A DNA stretch of 8,216 bases from Bacteroidales bacterium. Lineage in GTDB: Bacteria; Bacteroidota; Bacteroidia; Bacteroidales; GCA-2711565. How positions within the stretch are numbered: position 1 is the stretch's first letter; the number at the start of each line of letters is the position of its first letter. A model generated the notes under the pieces. The model had not been told where the DNA came from and searched no databases. It saw nothing but the letters and a program-made list of their open reading frames with translations. Made by a program: the position numbers and the translations under genes. The DNA is taken from assembly GCA_029938505.1 (NCBI GenBank), contig JAOZUV010000074.1, positions 1 through 8,216 of the forward strand, in the 5' to 3' direction. This document shows, piece by piece, positions 5,488 to 8,216 of the stretch.

Positions 5488-6444
5488 GTGAACGATGTAA
5501 TTATTTATGCAGTTATTTCTTTAGGCTTAATTGGAGCTGTTGCAGCTGTAATTCTGTATTTCGTAGCTCAAAAATTTAAAGTAATCGAAGACCCTAAAAT
5601 CGATTTGGCAGAAGAGGCTTTACCTGCTGCGAATTGTGGTGGTTGTGGTTATCCCGGTTGCCGTGGATTTGCTGAGGCTTTAGTGAAATCAGCTAATGAA
5701 AAAGAATCTATTGATGGCTTTAATTGCCCGGTAGGAGGAAATGATGTGATGGCCGCTGTAGCTGGGATTCTTGGTTTAGTAGCAGAGGAAAAAGATCCTC
5801 AAATTGCGGTGATCAGATGTTCTGGTTCTCGCGAAAATGCACCGAAGAAAATCAATTATGATGGTCCAGCCACTTGTGCTTTTGCTCACAATTTATCATC
5901 TGGCGAAAGCGGGTGTCCTTATGGATGTTTAGGATGTGGTGATTGTGTTGCCGCTTGTGATTTTGATGCCATTTATATGGATGAGAAAACAGGTCTTCCA
6001 ATTGTAAAAGACAATTGTGTAGCTTGTGGTGCTTGTGTTGTAGCTTGTCCTCGTGACATTATTGAACTACGAAATAAAGGCAAAAAAGATCGCCGTATTT
6101 TTGTTTCTTGTATCAATGAGGAAAAAGGTGGCCCAGCTAAAAAGAACTGTAAGGTGGCTTGTATTGGGTGTAGCAAATGTTTCAAAGTATGTCCTTTCGA
6201 GGCCATTACCATGAATAACAATTTAGCTTATATCGATTACGAAAAATGTAAGCTTTGCCGTAAATGTGTGCTTGAATGCCCTACAGGAGCTATTCACGAA
6301 TTGAATTTCCCTCCGAGGAAAGAAAAGAAAGAAGCACCAGCAAAAGTTGAAAAAAAAGAATCTGTTTCCGCTAAGCCCGTGTCGTCGAAAGCTTCAGCGG
6401 AGGAGCAAGCTAAAGCAGATGATAAAGAAAATAATAAAGAATAA
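5488..6444 (+). CDS. rnfB: Rnf complex subunit RnfB, long polyferredoxin form
   Basis: RnfB is the iron-sulfur entry subunit of the membrane Rnf complex, taking electrons from ferredoxin and passing them toward RnfC and NAD+. The 318-residue protein has one N-terminal membrane helix (about 4-27). A four-cysteine Fe-S domain follows at C50, C53, C58 and C80 (ANCGGCGYPGC). Four CxxCxxCxxxC ferredoxin motifs lie at C147-C157, C177-C187, C225-C235 and C254-C264. Extra cysteines at 111, 130, 143, 208 and 221 bring the total to 25. This is the long form seen in clostridial and Bacteroidota Rnf, not the roughly 190-residue proteobacterial form. Residues 277-318 are a Lys/Glu/Ala-rich, probably disordered tail. 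Translation starts at GTG 5488 with AAGGA six bases upstream; no ATG fits. rnfC follows after 38 bases, and rnfB is the first gene of the operon. Confidence 0.95.
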   Translation: MNDVIIYAVISLGLIGAVAAVILYFVAQKFKVIEDPKIDLAEEALPAANCGGCGYPGCRGFAEALVKSANEKESIDGFNCPVGGNDVMAAVAGILGLVAEEKDPQIAVIRCSGSRENAPKKINYDGPATCAFAHNLSSGESGCPYGCLGCGDCVAACDFDAIYMDEKTGLPIVKDNCVACGACVVACPRDIIELRNKGKKDRRIFVSCINEEKGGPAKKNCKVACIGCSKCFKVCPFEAITMNNNLAYIDYEKCKLCRKCVLECPTGAIHELNFPPRKEKKEAPAKVEKKESVSAKPVSSKASAEEQAKADDKENNKE

Positions 6445-6467
6445 TTCAAACATTCTCAATTAAACTC

Positions 6468-6474
6468 AGGAGGA
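6468..6474 (+). promoter_or_regulatory. Strong Shine-Dalgarno site for rnfC (decides TTG start)
   Basis: AGGAGGA lies eight bases before TTG at 6483, which is ideal spacing. Such a strong site is unusual among the genes of this window, most of which lack one. It offsets the weak TTG start codon and fixes the N-terminus at the conserved MKTFKIGGVHP. Confidence 0.8.
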
Positions 6475-6482
6475 TACGAATT

Positions 6483-7814
6483 TTGAAAACATTTAAAATA
6501 GGAGGCGTTCATCCAGCAGAAAATAAATTTTCGGCGGATCAGGCCATTGAAGTATTAGAACTCCCTAAACAGGTTTCGATTCCGATCGCACAAAGTTTAG
6601 GAGCCCCTTCAAAAGCTCTTGTTGCTAAGGGCGACATGGTGAAAGTTGGGCAATTGATTGCTAAAGGCGACGCCTTTATTTCTTCCAATATCCATTCATC
6701 GGTTTCAGGAAAAGTGTTGAAAGTGGATGATATTTTGGATATGAGTGGTTATCGTAAAACTGCTGTTATTATTGCAGTTGAAGGCGATGAGTGGGAAAAA
6801 AGTATTGATCGTTCTGATGAACTCAAAAAAGAAATCACTTTATCAAAAGAGGAAATTGTTAAGAAAGTACATGAAATGGGTATTGTTGGTCTTGGTGGGG
6901 CAACCTTTCCTTCGCATGTAAAATTGATGGTTCCTCAAGGTAAAAAGGCTGAGGTTTTAATTCTTAACGGTGTTGAATGTGAGCCTTATCTGACTGCCGA
7001 TCATAGATTGATGCTTGAAAAAGCAGATGAAATGATGGTTGGGATTCAAATCCTGATGAAAGGATTGGATGTAAATCGTGCTATTATTGGTATAGAAAAT
7101 AATAAGCCAGATGCGATTGCTCATCTAAAAAGCATTGCTTCTAATTATGCTGGTATCGAAATTGAAGCCTTAAAAGTTCAATATCCTCAAGGTGGTGAAA
7201 AACAATTAATCGATGCTGTCATTGGTCGTCAGGTTCCATCGGGCAAATTGCCGATTGAAGTGGGAGCTGTGGTAAACAATGTAGGCACTGCTTTTGCTGT
7301 TTATGAAGCTGTTCAGAAAAACAAACCATTATTCGAAAGAATTGTAACTGTTACAGGTAAAAGTGTAAGCAAACCTGGTAATTATATGGTTCGTGTAGGT
7401 ACTTCAACCAATGAGCTGATCGAAAAATCGGGTGGTGTTCCTGAAGATACTGCAAAAGTTGTAAGTGGTGGACCAATGATGGGTAAAGCGTTAAATGGTG
7501 TTGATGTTCCGGTTGTAAAAGGTACATCAGGCGTTTTATTGTTTAAAGAAGATGAAGCTAAACGTATTGAACCCACAAACTGTATACGTTGTGGAAAATG
7601 CATCACGGTTTGTCCAATGGGACTAGAGCCTGTATTAATAGCTCAATATTCTGAAACAGAAATGTACGAGAATGTTGAAGCCGAAAGTGCAATGGATTGC
7701 ATCGAATGTGGATCTTGTCAGTACACTTGTCCGGCAGCACGCCCATTACTCGATTATATCCGCTTAGGAAAATTCAGAGTAGGTCAAATTATTAGAAACA
7801 GAAGTAAAAAATAA
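6483..7814 (+). CDS. rnfC: Rnf complex subunit RnfC (NADH-side flavin/Fe-S subunit)
   Basis: RnfC is the peripheral subunit that exchanges electrons with NAD(H), related to the 51-kDa NuoF subunit of complex I. The 443-residue protein opens with GGVHP (7-11) and an N-terminal barrel-sandwich domain to about residue 105. A NuoF-like nucleotide/FMN region follows, with GLGGATFPSHVK (136-147), LNGVECEPYLTADHRLM (161-177) and YPQGGEKQLIDAVIGRQVPSG (234-254). An SLBB-like part spans about 285-345. Two 4Fe-4S motifs end the protein, C367/C370/C373/C377 and C406/C409/C412/C416. It stops soon after these, without the long Ala/Lys-rich tail of enterobacterial RsxC. The start is TTG at 6483, supported by AGGAGGA eight bases upstream and by the conserved N-terminus. 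rnfD follows after three bases. Confidence 0.95.
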   Translation: MKTFKIGGVHPAENKFSADQAIEVLELPKQVSIPIAQSLGAPSKALVAKGDMVKVGQLIAKGDAFISSNIHSSVSGKVLKVDDILDMSGYRKTAVIIAVEGDEWEKSIDRSDELKKEITLSKEEIVKKVHEMGIVGLGGATFPSHVKLMVPQGKKAEVLILNGVECEPYLTADHRLMLEKADEMMVGIQILMKGLDVNRAIIGIENNKPDAIAHLKSIASNYAGIEIEALKVQYPQGGEKQLIDAVIGRQVPSGKLPIEVGAVVNNVGTAFAVYEAVQKNKPLFERIVTVTGKSVSKPGNYMVRVGTSTNELIEKSGGVPEDTAKVVSGGPMMGKALNGVDVPVVKGTSGVLLFKEDEAKRIEPTNCIRCGKCITVCPMGLEPVLIAQYSETEMYENVEAESAMDCIECGSCQYTCPAARPLLDYIRLGKFRVGQIIRNRSKK

Positions 7815-7817
7815 GAT

Positions 7818-8216
7818 ATGAATTTACTTACCGTATCGGGATCTCCACACGTTCATGGAGATAATTCAACAAAGAAAATTATGTATGGCGTAGTATTCGC
7901 CATGATTCCGGCATTGCTTGTTTCCATTTATTTCTTTGGATTGGGAGCAATCAAAGTAACCTTGATTTCAGTATTGGCTTGTGTATTTTTTGAGTGGATC
8001 ATTCAAAAATATATCATTAAAGGAGCCCCTACATTTAACGATGGTTCAGCCATGGTCACTGGAATTTTACTGGCCTTTAATGTGCCTAGTAATCTTCCAA
8101 TTTGGATAATCATCATTGGAGCTTTTGTTTCTATAGGAATCGCTAAAATGTCTTTCGGCGGATTAGGTAAAAATCCGTTTAATCCTGCTTTGGTAGGTCG
8201 TGTATTTTTATTGATC
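7818..8216 (+). CDS. rnfD: Rnf complex membrane subunit RnfD, 5' part only
   Basis: The first 133 codons are present and the gene runs off the right edge; the family is usually about 310-350 residues. RnfD is an integral membrane subunit related to NqrB and carries a covalently bound flavin in the ion-translocating part. Visible features are SGSPHVH (7-13), hydrophobic segments near 22-41, 44-62 and 94-112, the family motif DGSAMVTGILLAFNVP (75-90), and GGLGKNPFNPALVGR (114-128). The flavin-linked threonine motif would lie beyond the window. ATG at 7818 is three bases after the rnfC stop, with no obvious Shine-Dalgarno site, so translation probably depends on rnfC. The order B-C-D suggests rnfG, rnfE and rnfA follow. 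Confidence 0.93.
   Translation, partial: MNLLTVSGSPHVHGDNSTKKIMYGVVFAMIPALLVSIYFFGLGAIKVTLISVLACVFFEWIIQKYIIKGAPTFNDGSAMVTGILLAFNVPSNLPIWIIIIGAFVSIGIAKMSFGGLGKNPFNPALVGRVFLLI

Noticed and set aside
5973..6221. 82-codon minus-strand open frame
   Set aside because: Antisense to the ferredoxin motifs of rnfB; composition is an artefact of cysteine and glycine codons.
7382..7606. 74-codon minus-strand open frame
   Set aside because: Antisense to conserved rnfC sequence with no independent support.
1..8216. CRISPR arrays, transposons, phage genes, tRNA or rRNA genes
   Set aside because: No regularly spaced repeats, transposase or integrase motifs, terminal inverted repeats or RNA-gene signatures were seen on reading both strands.

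Overview
The window is AT-rich chromosomal DNA that reads like a member of the Bacteroidota, most likely a marine or anaerobic Bacteroidales/Marinilabiliales-type organism. The case rests on TAnnTTTG-type -7 promoter boxes, few Shine-Dalgarno sequences, a DUF4783-like gene next to nadC, and an rnf cluster that begins with a long, cysteine-rich rnfB. The lineage is an inference from these traits; no rRNA or marker gene is present.

Left part (1-3077, all minus strand): an incomplete gene resembling NAD(P)-dependent glycerol-3-phosphate dehydrogenase (gpsA-like) runs off the left edge and has its own promoter-like box. Next to it, a three-gene unit is transcribed leftwards: a small secreted DUF4783-like protein, nadC (quinolinate phosphoribosyltransferase, NAD synthesis) and a YihY/BrkB-family inner-membrane protein. 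DUF4783 and nadC overlap by four bases, and nadC and yihY are ten bases apart.

Middle part (3078-5098): a 114-base divergent promoter region separates the nadC unit from a rightward unit. The rightward unit encodes an unrecognised lipoprotein, a short-chain dehydrogenase (two bases later) and an RseC/MucC-family membrane protein with a cysteine cluster.

Right part (5099-8216): 389 bases without a gene, holding a candidate terminator, a promoter-like box and a small leader hairpin, lead into the Rnf complex genes rnfB, rnfC and the first 133 codons of rnfD. Rnf is a membrane ferredoxin:NAD+ oxidoreductase that couples electron transfer to ion pumping. RnfB and RnfC carry the iron-sulfur and flavin/NADH modules, and RnfD is a membrane subunit. 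rnfG, rnfE and rnfA are expected to the right. RseC homologues are linked to Rnf/Rsx in other bacteria, so its position just upstream is meaningful.

Most of the window is recognisable core metabolism. I see no CRISPR array, mobile element, tRNA, rRNA or clear novel system. The least understood items are the 253-residue lipoprotein, the unusually long rseC-rnfB gap, the divergent gpsA-like sequence and the non-ATG starts of the first two rnf genes.
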